Shown: positions 5,785 to 12,715 of the stretch, one piece after another | How positions within the stretch are numbered: position 1 is the first letter of the stretch | How the letters are laid out: each line of letters begins with the position of its first letter | Assembly: GCA_002385415.1 (NCBI GenBank) | Contig: DGDL01000012.1 | Coordinates: forward strand, 1-22,100 | Length of the DNA stretch: 22,100 bases | Direction of reading: 5' to 3' | Source: Clostridiales bacterium UBA3953 | Lineage (GTDB): Bacteria > Bacillota > Clostridia > Oscillospirales > CAG-272 | Made by a program: the position numbers and the translations under genes | Notes under the pieces: generated by a model | The model's input: only the letters and a program-made list of their open reading frames with translations | What the model was told of the DNA's origin: nothing | The model's database searches: none

Positions 5785-6645
5785 ATGAAAAACAAAGTTT
5801 TGCCGGATTTTTACGCTGCCGCCCGGGCTGTGCTCGAGGAGGCCTCGGTGCTCTGCGGCGAGCCCATCCCGCTATCGGAGTGTAAGATTATATCCCCACA
5901 CAAACTGAACTCGCTCGATTTTTTGCCGCGCAGCGTCATGATGATTGCCGCGCCGTATTATTCGCGGGCTGCAGAGGGCAGCGCGCAGTGCCGGCGCACG
6001 CTTTCGCTGTATGCTGTCCCGCGCGACTATCACATTTTCTTTTCGGAGCTGTTTGCGGAGCTCCGCGAGCGGCTTGCGCCGCTTTATCCCGGCACAAAGT
6101 TTGCGTGCTTTGCCGACAACTCTCCGATTGGTGAGGTGGCGGCCGCATCGAAAGCCGGGCTCGGTATGATAGGCGAAAGCGGACTTCTTATAACAAAACG
6201 CTTTGGCTCTTTTGTTTTTTTGGGTGAGATTATTTCCGACATAGAAGTGGGCAACCCGGGCAAAACTTACGATATAAAGCGATGCGACGGCTGCGGACGC
6301 TGCACAGCCGCCTGTCCGTGCGAGTGCACCGACGTCGCAGACAAGAAAAACCGCTGCCTTTCGGCGCTCACACAGTCGAAAAAAGACCCGGACGAGGAGA
6401 CTTTGGAGCTTATGCGCCGCGAGGGCACGGTTTGGGGCTGTGACGTGTGTCAGCTTGTCTGCCCCTACAACGAAAATCCGGAAGAGACGCCGATACAGTG
6501 GTTTAGGCGCGACCTTATTTTGGCTCCCACAGAGAACGGGCTTGCGGCGATGACCGATGAGGAGTTTCGCTCGCGCGCCTTTGCATGGCGCGGCAGAAGT
6601 GTTATCGGTCGCAACTTGAAGGCTTTGGGAGGCGACGAAAATTAA
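5785..6645 (+). CDS. queG: Epoxyqueuosine reductase-like double [4Fe-4S] protein, short form
   Basis: QueG reduces epoxyqueuosine to queuosine in tRNA wobble positions, using cobalamin and two iron-sulfur clusters. From the ATG at 5785 the protein is 286 residues. It shows the family segment ADNSPIGEVAAASKAGLGMIG (about 110-130; family 'vDtgPv.Er..A..aGLGwiG', catalytic Asp111), a first cluster CDGCGRCTAACP (Cys167, 170, 173, 177) and a second CDVCQLVCP (Cys219, 222, 226; Cys191 may complete it). Canonical QueG is about 380 residues with C-terminal HEAT repeats; these are missing, as in short QueG-like proteins common in Clostridia, so a different substrate is possible. The frame is open back to 5698, but the promoter lies inside that extension. 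No ribosome site precedes 5785; an internal GTG at 5848 has GAGGAGG before it, so the start is the uncertain point. Confidence 0.82.
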   Translation: MKNKVLPDFYAAARAVLEEASVLCGEPIPLSECKIISPHKLNSLDFLPRSVMMIAAPYYSRAAEGSAQCRRTLSLYAVPRDYHIFFSELFAELRERLAPLYPGTKFACFADNSPIGEVAAASKAGLGMIGESGLLITKRFGSFVFLGEIISDIEVGNPGKTYDIKRCDGCGRCTAACPCECTDVADKKNRCLSALTQSKKDPDEETLELMRREGTVWGCDVCQLVCPYNENPEETPIQWFRRDLILAPTENGLAAMTDEEFRSRAFAWRGRSVIGRNLKALGGDEN

Positions 6646-6649
6646 GTCT

Positions 6650-6680
6650 GCGCGGTATCTCCGGTACCGCGCTTATTATA
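6650..6680 (+). terminator. Weak terminator or hairpin after queG
   Basis: GCGCGGTA (6650-6657), loop TCTCCGG and TACCGCGC (6665-6672) form a perfect 8-bp stem, followed by TTATTATA rather than a clean T tract. It probably attenuates rather than fully stops transcription into the topoisomerase gene. No clear separate promoter for that gene is visible. Confidence 0.5.
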
Positions 6681-6723
6681 CCGCAAGACAGTGAAAATAA
6701 TCCATGGTAGGCTACAAAGATAG

Positions 6724-8790
6724 ATGGCAAGAAGGACCAAAACATACGACAATCAAAGCATAACAGCCCTGAAGGGCCCCGACCGCGTGCGCAAAAGACC
6801 CGCGGTCATTTTCGGCTCGGACGGACTTGAAGGCTGCGAGCACTCGGTATTCGAGATACTCTCAAACTCTGTCGACGAGGCGCGTCAGGGCTTCGGCGAC
6901 ACGATAGAGATGAGAGTGTTTTCCGACCGCAGCATAGAAATAACAGACTGGGGACGCGGCATTCCGCTCGGATGGAACGACAAGGAAGGTCGCTATAACT
7001 GGGAGCTTATATACTGCGAGCTTTACGCCGGCGGGAAATACGACAACAACGCCGAAAATGCATCTTATGTGTTTTCACTCGGGCTCAACGGCCTCGGCGC
7101 CTGCGCAACGCAGTACAGCTCAGAATATTTTGAAGTTGCCTCATTTGATGGTGAAAACAAATATGAGGTCAGCTTCAGAAAAGGCTACCCGATCGGGCCG
7201 GACGGCGAGCCTATTGTGCTTGAGGACAATCCTCCGCGCGAGCAGCTCGACAAAGTGCTGCGCGTCACCCCGCTCCCCAAAAGCGAGAGGCGGACGGGCA
7301 CAATTCAGCGCTGGAAACCCGATCTTGAGGTGTTCACCTCGATAGACATCCCGCTTGAATATTTCACCGAAACGCTCAAAAAACAGGCTGTCGTCAATGC
7401 CGGCACGACTTTTAAGCTGTATTGGCAGACCGAGCCCGGCAGCGACAAGTTTGACGAGTATACTTTCCTTTATAAAAACGGAATTTTCGATTATGTCGCC
7501 GAGATTGCCGGCGACGCCGCCTTGACGGAACCGGTATTTTGGCAAACCGAAACCGTCGGTCGCGACCGCGCCGACAAAGATGACTATAAGCTGAAGATCG
7601 AGTGCGCTTTTTGCTGCGCGAACCCCGTAAATGTAATTGAGTATTATCACAACTCCAGTTTCCTGGAGCACGGCGGCTCGCCCGACCGCGCTGTGCGCAG
7701 CGCGTTTGTGGCTGAAATCGACCGCTGGCTGAAGGCAAACGGCAAATACAACAAAAACGAGCCGAAAATAACATTTGCGGATGTACAGGACTGCCTCGTG
7801 CTTGTCACCAGCAGCCACTCGACACAGACCTCTTATGCAAACCAGACCAAAAAGGCTATAACGAACAAGTTTATCGCCGAGGCGATGACCTCGTTTCTCC
7901 GGCAGAATCTTGAAATTTATTTTGCCGAAAATCCCGAAGCGGCGGAAAAACTTTGCAATCAGGCGCTTGTAAACAAGCGCAGCCGCGAGCGAGCCGAGGC
8001 GACAAGGCTTGACCTGAGAAAGAAGCTCTCCGGCTCCACGGACATTTCAAACCGCGTTGAGCGGTTTGTCGGCTGCCGCTCCAAAGACCCCGAAAAGCGC
8101 GAATTATACATCGTCGAGGGCAACTCGGCGCTTACCTCGGTAAAATTGGCGCGCGACGCAGAGTTTCAGGCTATAATACCGGTGCGCGGTAAAACGCTCA
8201 ACTGCCTCAAGGCGTCGTATGACAAGATATTTAAAAACGATATAATCGTCGACCTGCTTAAAGTTATCGGCTGCGGCGTCGAGCTGAAGGGTAAGGTCAA
8301 AGGAGATTTTGTCGAGTTCGACCCGAAAAACCTGCGCTGGAGCAAAATTATAATCTGTACCGACGCCGACAAAGACGGATTTCAGATCCGCACACTGCTA
8401 CTCACCATGTTCTACAGGCTGCTTCCGTCGCTTATAAAGACGGGCAAGGTGTTTATTGCAGAAACACCTCTGTATGAGATAACCTGCCGCGACAAGACAT
8501 ATTTTGCTTACAGCGATAAAGAAAAACAGGAGATAATAGAATCGTTTGGCGAGAGCGCCAAATACACCGTACAGCGTTCAAAGGGTCTTGGTGAAAACGA
8601 GCCCGAAATGATGCGCCTGACGACAATGGATCCCGCAACCCGCCGTCTTATTGCGGTAAAGCCGGCAGACGAAAAAGAGACTTTCGAGGTTTTTGATACA
8701 ATGCTCGGAGACAACCTTGCGGCACGCAAAAAATATATAGCCGAGCACGGCAGGGAATATCTCGACGACCTCGACATAGACGAGGGATAA
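6724..8790 (+). CDS. Type IIA DNA topoisomerase B subunit (GyrB/ParE homologue), divergent
   Basis: The 688-residue protein has the GyrB/ParE layout. The N-terminal GHKL ATPase has ILSNSVDEA (Asn48), DWGRGIP (Asp75) and GLNGLGA (120-126). A transducer domain carries the QTK switch motif in ANQTKKAITN. The TOPRIM domain has ELYIVEGNSA (460-469, Glu465) and TDADKDG (546-552), followed by RTLLLTMFYR. The catalytic acids are all present. The motifs depart from the norm in ways the family rarely shows: EGNSALTS for EGDSAGGS, DADKDG for DADVDG, DWGRG for DNGRG. In a canonical pair it would form an A2B2 enzyme that passes DNA through DNA using ATP. An A subunit gene (gyrA/parC) normally follows but is absent here; the next gene is Rex-like. 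It is probably a paralogue of the housekeeping gyrase or topoisomerase IV. The start at 6724 has only a weak AGG-type ribosome site. Confidence 0.88.
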   Translation: MARRTKTYDNQSITALKGPDRVRKRPAVIFGSDGLEGCEHSVFEILSNSVDEARQGFGDTIEMRVFSDRSIEITDWGRGIPLGWNDKEGRYNWELIYCELYAGGKYDNNAENASYVFSLGLNGLGACATQYSSEYFEVASFDGENKYEVSFRKGYPIGPDGEPIVLEDNPPREQLDKVLRVTPLPKSERRTGTIQRWKPDLEVFTSIDIPLEYFTETLKKQAVVNAGTTFKLYWQTEPGSDKFDEYTFLYKNGIFDYVAEIAGDAALTEPVFWQTETVGRDRADKDDYKLKIECAFCCANPVNVIEYYHNSSFLEHGGSPDRAVRSAFVAEIDRWLKANGKYNKNEPKITFADVQDCLVLVTSSHSTQTSYANQTKKAITNKFIAEAMTSFLRQNLEIYFAENPEAAEKLCNQALVNKRSRERAEATRLDLRKKLSGSTDISNRVERFVGCRSKDPEKRELYIVEGNSALTSVKLARDAEFQAIIPVRGKTLNCLKASYDKIFKNDIIVDLLKVIGCGVELKGKVKGDFVEFDPKNLRWSKIIICTDADKDGFQIRTLLLTMFYRLLPSLIKTGKVFIAETPLYEITCRDKTYFAYSDKEKQEIIESFGESAKYTVQRSKGLGENEPEMMRLTTMDPATRRLIAVKPADEKETFEVFDTMLGDNLAARKKYIAEHGREYLDDLDIDEG

Positions 8791-8794
8791 TACG

Positions 8795-8866
8795 ATGAAC
8801 ACTAAAACGATGTTGTGCGGCACCCCCGACCCGCAGGCTATGAGCGATAGAGGTAAAACGGCATGA
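8795..8866 (+). CDS. Possible 23-residue leader peptide coupled to the Rex-like gene
   Basis: ATG at 8795 is preceded by GAGGG at a good distance (eight bases) and opens 23 codons (MNTKTMLCGTPDPQAMSDRG then KTA), ending in a TGA that overlaps the next ATG as ATGA. The peptide has no recognised domain. The overlap would couple translation of the Rex-like protein to it. It could equally be a chance frame in a 72-base gap. Confidence 0.3.
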   Translation: MNTKTMLCGTPDPQAMSDRGKTA

Positions 8867-9525
8867 AACAGCTACCCCGCGCGGTAATAGGCCGGCTGCC
8901 CCGCTATTTCCGCTGTTTGCGCATACTGATAAACAACGAAGTGCTGCGCATTTCGTCGGACGAGCTTGCGGGTCTTGTGGGACTTTCGGCGTCGCAGGTG
9001 AGGGGCGACCTTGCGGCGCTCGGCGACCTCGGCCAGCAGGGCTACGGCTACAGCGTCAAAACTCTGTATGCCGAGATAGCGTCAAGGCTGGGCGCCGGCG
9101 ACAATTTTGAGGCTGTGATATTCGGCGCAACCCCGCTCGGGCTTGCGCTCGCGTCCGGTCCGCTGCTTTCAAGGCGAGGGGTGAGCGTAACGGCAGTCCT
9201 TTATACAAAAGAAGTGCGGACGATCGTCTGCGAGGGCGAGTCTCCCAAGACCGTCTGCGAGGGTGTTGTTTTGCCCGACGGGTGTAGAGTATTGCCGGTA
9301 TCAGAGCTTGAGAGTGTAAAAAGCCGGGATATAGCCATTCTTGCCTGCGATGACGAGGAGGCCCCCGAGCTTTACAGGCTTGTTGCCGACCACGGCTTCC
9401 GCGGCGTGTGGAACCTCACCGAACTTGAGCTGCGCGGCTCGGCATCGACCCGCGTGATAAACGCACGCCTTGGCGATTCGCTTATGATTTTATGCTTTGG
9501 CCTGCATTCGGGCGACTGGGAGTGA
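8863..9525 (+). CDS. rex: Rex-family redox-sensing repressor homologue with an altered nucleotide loop
   Basis: Rex proteins repress fermentative and respiratory genes and release DNA when NADH rises. This 220-residue protein has the Rex winged helix: AVIGRLPRYFRCL (7-19), SSDELAGLVGLSASQVRGDLAALG (31-54) and GQQGYGYSVKTL. Then comes a Rossmann-like domain whose loop reads FGATPLGLALA (87-97), where typical Rex has GxGNLGxAL. The usual GxGxxG is therefore reduced to G-A-T-P-L-G, and NAD(H) binding may be changed or lost. The C-terminal swap helix region (residues about 190-215) is recognisable but diverged. It follows the topoisomerase gene closely, probably in the same transcript, with AGAGGT as ribosome site. 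The gene may be a second Rex with a new ligand, and autoregulation is possible. Confidence 0.78.
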   Translation: MKQLPRAVIGRLPRYFRCLRILINNEVLRISSDELAGLVGLSASQVRGDLAALGDLGQQGYGYSVKTLYAEIASRLGAGDNFEAVIFGATPLGLALASGPLLSRRGVSVTAVLYTKEVRTIVCEGESPKTVCEGVVLPDGCRVLPVSELESVKSRDIAILACDDEEAPELYRLVADHGFRGVWNLTELELRGSASTRVINARLGDSLMILCFGLHSGDWE

Positions 9526-9545
9526 GCCCGGCGGCCAAACTGTGC

Positions 9546-9561
9546 TTTGCCGCGCGGCAAA
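9546..9561. repeat. Perfect 16-bp palindrome between the Rex-like and DnaD genes
   Basis: TTTGCCGC joins directly to GCGGCAAA with no spacer. It is 21 bases after the rex-like stop and could be a transcription factor site or a tight hairpin. It does not match the Rex consensus (TTGTGAN8TCACAA-like). Confidence 0.45.
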
Positions 9562-9591
9562 ACGGCGCGGACGATAAAAATAAAAGTGATG

Positions 9592-9604
9592 CTCCCACAG
9601 GGAG
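9592..9604 (+). promoter_or_regulatory. Small hairpin holding the GGGAG of the DnaD-gene leader
   Basis: CTCCC (9592-9596), ACA and GGGAG (9600-9604) form a 5-bp stem. The GGGAG is the best ribosome-site candidate before the ATG at 9617, though it is 12 bases away, so the hairpin may lower translation. A GGG at 9608-9610 is the alternative site. Confidence 0.35.
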
Positions 9605-9616
9605 TTTGGGTATAAA

Positions 9617-10639
9617 ATGAATATTTCCGATATTTCCATTGACTTGAGCGGCGAGGCGATAACTCTGCCCGCCCGCGCCACCGAGCTTGACGGGGATCGG
9701 CTGCGTGTGCTGGTTAGGCTTGCCGGCGACGAGCGGCTGCGCGAGGCATATTCCGATTATGCGGACGAAGCCGCCGGTGAGCTGGGCATGGAGCGCGAGC
9801 AGCTCGACCGCTATGTAACGGAGCTTGCAGCGGACGGGTTTCTCGCCTGCTCGGTGAAGTTCGGCGGCGACTCGGCGCAGTCAAGGCCGGCGGCGCGCAA
9901 ATCCGAGACCAAAACAAAAAGCGCACAGCGCAAAAACGAGCTGCCGAGCTACTCAGGCCAGGAGCTTGCCGAGCTGCTCCAACGCGACGGCGGCAAATAT
10001 GGCTTGCTTGTCGACGAATGTCAGCGGGTGCTCGGCCGCATCTTCACCGGCTCGGAGACGTCGAAAATCGTCGCCCTGTGCGACACGATGGGGCTGGAGC
10101 CTGAATTTGTTTTGCTTGTCTGCGCATACTGCGCCGGAAAGGGCAAAACCTCCGTCAGGTATGTCGAGCGGACGGCCTGCCTGCTCGTCGAGGAAGGCAT
10201 CGACGACGCGGTCAAGCTCGGCGAATACATAAAGCGCAAGGAGCGCTATAATTCAATCGAATACAAACTGCGCGATATGCTGGGATTTGGCGGACGTGCT
10301 CCGACAAAAAAGGAGTCGGAGTTTTTTCACCGCTGGATAGACGAGTGGGGATACGACATAGAGATTCTCACACGCGCCTACGAGATAACGGTGAAGTATA
10401 CGGATCGCGCGGCATTGCCTTATATGGACAAAATACTTGCCGGCTGGCATGAAAAGGGCTACACTTCAATAGAGCAAATCCAAGCCGCAGAGGAAAAGTA
10501 CAGGGCGGAAAAAGCCGCCTCCACCGACAACCCTCCGAGCTTTGACACCGACGAATTTTTCGAGCTGGCACTCAAACGCAGTTATGAGCTTATGGATGGC
10601 AGCCTGCAAACGAGTCACGACAAAACAGACGGGAAGTAA
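9617..10639 (+). CDS. DnaD-domain replication initiation protein
   Basis: This 340-residue protein belongs to the DnaD/DnaB primosome family of Firmicutes, which helps open the origin and load helicase. Residues 1-80 form a winged-helix-like N-terminal region. A Lys/Ser-rich linker follows (about 95-115). Two DnaD (DnaB_2) domains come next, roughly 118-200 and 215-290. The second ends in YMDKILAGWHEKGYTSIEQI, the conserved 'Y...Il..W...g..t...i' of the family. The C-terminal tail of about 45 residues is charged and variable. The DnaI-like loader follows 30 bases downstream, the same pairing as dnaB-dnaI in Bacillus, so the two are probably co-transcribed and act together. Confidence 0.88.
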   Translation: MNISDISIDLSGEAITLPARATELDGDRLRVLVRLAGDERLREAYSDYADEAAGELGMEREQLDRYVTELAADGFLACSVKFGGDSAQSRPAARKSETKTKSAQRKNELPSYSGQELAELLQRDGGKYGLLVDECQRVLGRIFTGSETSKIVALCDTMGLEPEFVLLVCAYCAGKGKTSVRYVERTACLLVEEGIDDAVKLGEYIKRKERYNSIEYKLRDMLGFGGRAPTKKESEFFHRWIDEWGYDIEILTRAYEITVKYTDRAALPYMDKILAGWHEKGYTSIEQIQAAEEKYRAEKAASTDNPPSFDTDEFFELALKRSYELMDGSLQTSHDKTDGK

Positions 10640-10669
10640 CTTCCGATATGCCGATTCGGGTGCTGTAAA

Positions 10670-11665
10670 ATGAGTTATAATAAAGAAAATTATATCAGGC
10701 TGAAAAAGCAATTTGAAGAGCGGTCGGCAGCGGCCGAACAGGCGGCCGAGACCAGGCGCGCGGAGCTGCACGCCGCCATACCCGAGCTGAAAGGAATGGA
10801 CGACGCGTTGTCGGAAATCGGGCTGCGCATGTTCAGGCTGGCGATGGAACTTTCGGGAGAGGAGCTTGAGGAGGCAATCAAAAAGCTCGAACGCGAGACC
10901 GAACAGCTTGCTGCCGATCGCGCGGCACTGATTGAGGCGCATGGCTATCCGTCCGATTATGACAAAATTAAATACGAGTGCCGGACCTGCATGGATACCG
11001 GGTTTGTCGGCACAAAGATGTGCTCGTGCTTTCGGCGTGCTCTGGTGCTCGCCGGATACGAAAGCTCGGGCATAGCGGGACTTATACGCACACAGACTTT
11101 TGAGACTTTTGACCCTGCGTGCCAGCGCGCCGACCCGAAATCCTACGAGCTCATGAAGCTCAACCTGTCGTTTTGCAAAAATTATGCCGAGACTTTTGAC
11201 CCGGCGACATCCTGCAATCTGCTGCTCATAGGCGCGACCGGATTGGGCAAAACGCACCTGTCGACGGCTATAGCAAAAGTAGTTATAGATCGGGGCTTTG
11301 ACGTCGTATACGATACCGCACAGAATGTGCTTGCCGATTTTGAATACGAGCGTTTTGGCCGCGGATACGGCATCGGCGACGAGAGCGAGCCGCCGCGCAC
11401 TGCCAAATATTTTGAGTGCGAGCTGCTTATTGTCGACGACCTCGGCACCGAGCTTTCAAACCAGTTTACGGTGTCGTGTCTTTATAACATAATAAATACC
11501 CGCGTAAACAAACACCTGCCGACCATAATAAACACCAACCTCGGCAGGGACGAGCTGCGCAGACGCTATGCCGACCGGATTACCTCGCGCCTTTTCGGCG
11601 AGTTTCGGCCGTTGCTGTTCACAGGCACCGACGTTCGCACGCTAAAATTGTCGTCGCACCCCTGA
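10670..11665 (+). CDS. DnaI/DnaC-like AAA+ helicase loader
   Basis: The 331-residue protein has an N-terminal coiled-coil region (about 5-90), then a zinc-finger-like CRTC...CSC cluster (Cys104, 107, 118, 120) as in DnaI. The AAA+ domain has Walker A GATGLGKT (188-195), Walker B LLIVDD (252-257), sensor 1 in IINTNL and an arginine-finger region DRITSRLFGE. Such proteins load the replicative DnaB/DnaC helicase ring onto single-stranded DNA. The neighbour upstream is a DnaD-domain protein, which supports a primosome role over an insertion-sequence helper (IstB), and no transposase is nearby. The ribosome site is weak (GGGTG, eight bases before ATG). Confidence 0.9.
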   Translation: MSYNKENYIRLKKQFEERSAAAEQAAETRRAELHAAIPELKGMDDALSEIGLRMFRLAMELSGEELEEAIKKLERETEQLAADRAALIEAHGYPSDYDKIKYECRTCMDTGFVGTKMCSCFRRALVLAGYESSGIAGLIRTQTFETFDPACQRADPKSYELMKLNLSFCKNYAETFDPATSCNLLLIGATGLGKTHLSTAIAKVVIDRGFDVVYDTAQNVLADFEYERFGRGYGIGDESEPPRTAKYFECELLIVDDLGTELSNQFTVSCLYNIINTRVNKHLPTIINTNLGRDELRRRYADRITSRLFGEFRPLLFTGTDVRTLKLSSHP

Positions 11666-11691
11666 TATGCAGGCTATAGCCGAAAATCCGT

Positions 11692-11749
11692 GAAAATTAA
11701 AGGCTAATCGCCATAATTTAGTCGGAAAATGAAAGAATCTTTAATTTTC
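11692..11749. repeat. 11-bp AT-rich inverted repeat after the DnaI-like gene
   Basis: GAAAATTAAAG (11692-11702) and CTTTAATTTTC (11739-11749) are exact complements 36 bases apart. The right arm ends two bases before the -35 box of the next operon. It may be a weak terminator structure or an upstream regulatory element. Confidence 0.4.
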
Positions 11750-11751
11750 TA

Positions 11752-11780
11752 TTGCAAAATCGGATGTTATATGCTATCAT
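11752..11780 (+). promoter_or_regulatory. Promoter of the amino-acid ABC transporter operon
   Basis: TTGCAA (11752-11757), 17-base spacer, TATCAT (11775-11780). The start is predicted near 11787, inside the first arm of the inverted repeat that follows. Confidence 0.7.
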
Positions 11781-11814
11781 TTAACCTGTTGTTTTAATAT
11801 TTTATCAGGTTAAA
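11780..11814 (+). promoter_or_regulatory. Candidate operator or leader hairpin of the amino-acid transporter operon
   Basis: TTTAACCTG (11780-11788) and CAGGTTAAA (11806-11814) are exact complements, 17 bases apart. The left arm touches the -10 box and covers the start site. The right arm overlaps the AAAGGAG ribosome site (11812-11818). It could be a repressor site spanning two and a half helical turns, or a hairpin masking the ribosome site. Confidence 0.5.
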
Positions 11815-11827
11815 GGAGCCTTCGAAT

Positions 11828-12649
11828 ATGAAACGTGTTATAACGATACTGCTGCTTGCCACATTGGCACTATCCTTTATTGTTTTGCCGTCCTGTTCGG
11901 AGAAAAGCAGCGGCACACTGCGCGTCGGAATGGAGTGTGGCTACCCGCCGTTCAACTGGACACAGACCGACGGCTCAAACGGCGCCGTTCCTATTTCGGG
12001 CGACGTGACCTATGCGGGAGGCTATGACGTTGAGGTTGCAAAGCGTATAGCCGACGGGCTGGGAATGGAGCTTGAGATAGTAAAAATCGATTTTGACTCG
12101 CTGCTTGTTTCACTTGAAAGCGGAGTTATCGATTTGATAATTGCCGGCATGTCGCCGACGGCAGAGCGCAAACAGAACATTGACTTTTCGGAACCCTACT
12201 ATACGTCCGACCTTGTGATGATAGTCAAAAAAGGCAGCAAATACGAATCGGCCACCTCGATAGCCGATTTCGAGGGCGCAACGGTGGTCGCACAAATCGG
12301 CACCGTACATGACGAGGTAATAGACCAGATACCGGACGTTATACATAAAGAAGCCATGGCAGATTTCCCGGCAATGCGCATCGCGCTTGAATCGGGCATT
12401 GTAGACGCTTATGTCGCCGAAAAGCCCGAGGCGCTCAGCATCGAAAAGGCCGGACTTGATTTTGTCTGCGTCGAGTTTGAAGAAGGCAAGGGCTTCTCTG
12501 TTACCGAAGATCAGGTGGCAATCGCCGTCGGTATCGCAAAAGGCAACGAAGAGCGCCTTGCGAAAATCAACGAGATTATCTCAAAGATTACCGAAGATGA
12601 GCGTATTCAGATGATGGCCGACGCCGTCGCAAACCAGCCGGTTGGCTGA
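11828..12649 (+). CDS. Polar amino-acid-binding lipoprotein of an ABC importer (SBP family 3)
   Basis: The 273-residue protein has a lipoprotein signal ending in LPSC (Cys23) and a family 3 solute-binding fold: LRVGMECGYPPFNW (about 31-44), GGYDVEVAKRIADGLGMELEIV, DSLLVSLESGVIDLIIAGMSPTAERKQNIDFSEPYY, and a C-terminal lobe beginning IADFEGATVVAQIGTVHD. The 'GYPPF', 'GfDvdla' and 'D..i.gmt.t.eR...vdFs.pY' patterns are those of glutamine-, histidine- and lysine/arginine-type receptors. It binds an amino acid outside the membrane and delivers it to the permease encoded downstream. The ribosome site AAAGGAG lies nine bases before the ATG. The exact ligand is not readable. Confidence 0.92.
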   Translation: MKRVITILLLATLALSFIVLPSCSEKSSGTLRVGMECGYPPFNWTQTDGSNGAVPISGDVTYAGGYDVEVAKRIADGLGMELEIVKIDFDSLLVSLESGVIDLIIAGMSPTAERKQNIDFSEPYYTSDLVMIVKKGSKYESATSIADFEGATVVAQIGTVHDEVIDQIPDVIHKEAMADFPAMRIALESGIVDAYVAEKPEALSIEKAGLDFVCVEFEEGKGFSVTEDQVAIAVGIAKGNEERLAKINEIISKITEDERIQMMADAVANQPVG

Positions 12650-12662
12650 TAAATGCAAAAAG

Positions 12663-12700
12663 CCGCGCGGCGCATCGTTGCGCTGCGCGGTTAATTTTTT
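12663..12700 (+). terminator. Intra-operon terminator between binding-protein and permease genes
   Basis: A 12-bp GC-rich stem with one G-T pair (12663-12674 with 12679-12690), loop TCGT, then TTAATTTTTT. It lies between two genes of one transporter, so it probably lets partial read-through, giving more binding protein than membrane components. Confidence 0.85.
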
Positions 12701-12715
12701 ATAACGGGAAAAGAT

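Noticed and set aside
10625..10660. GGAAGT-A-ACTTCC near the end of the DnaD gene as a terminator
   Set aside because: The loop would be a single base and no T tract follows; it is probably chance.
10670..11665. IstB-type transposition helper
   Set aside because: No transposase or terminal repeats nearby; the zinc-finger-like cluster and the adjacent DnaD-domain gene point to a DnaI-type helicase loader.
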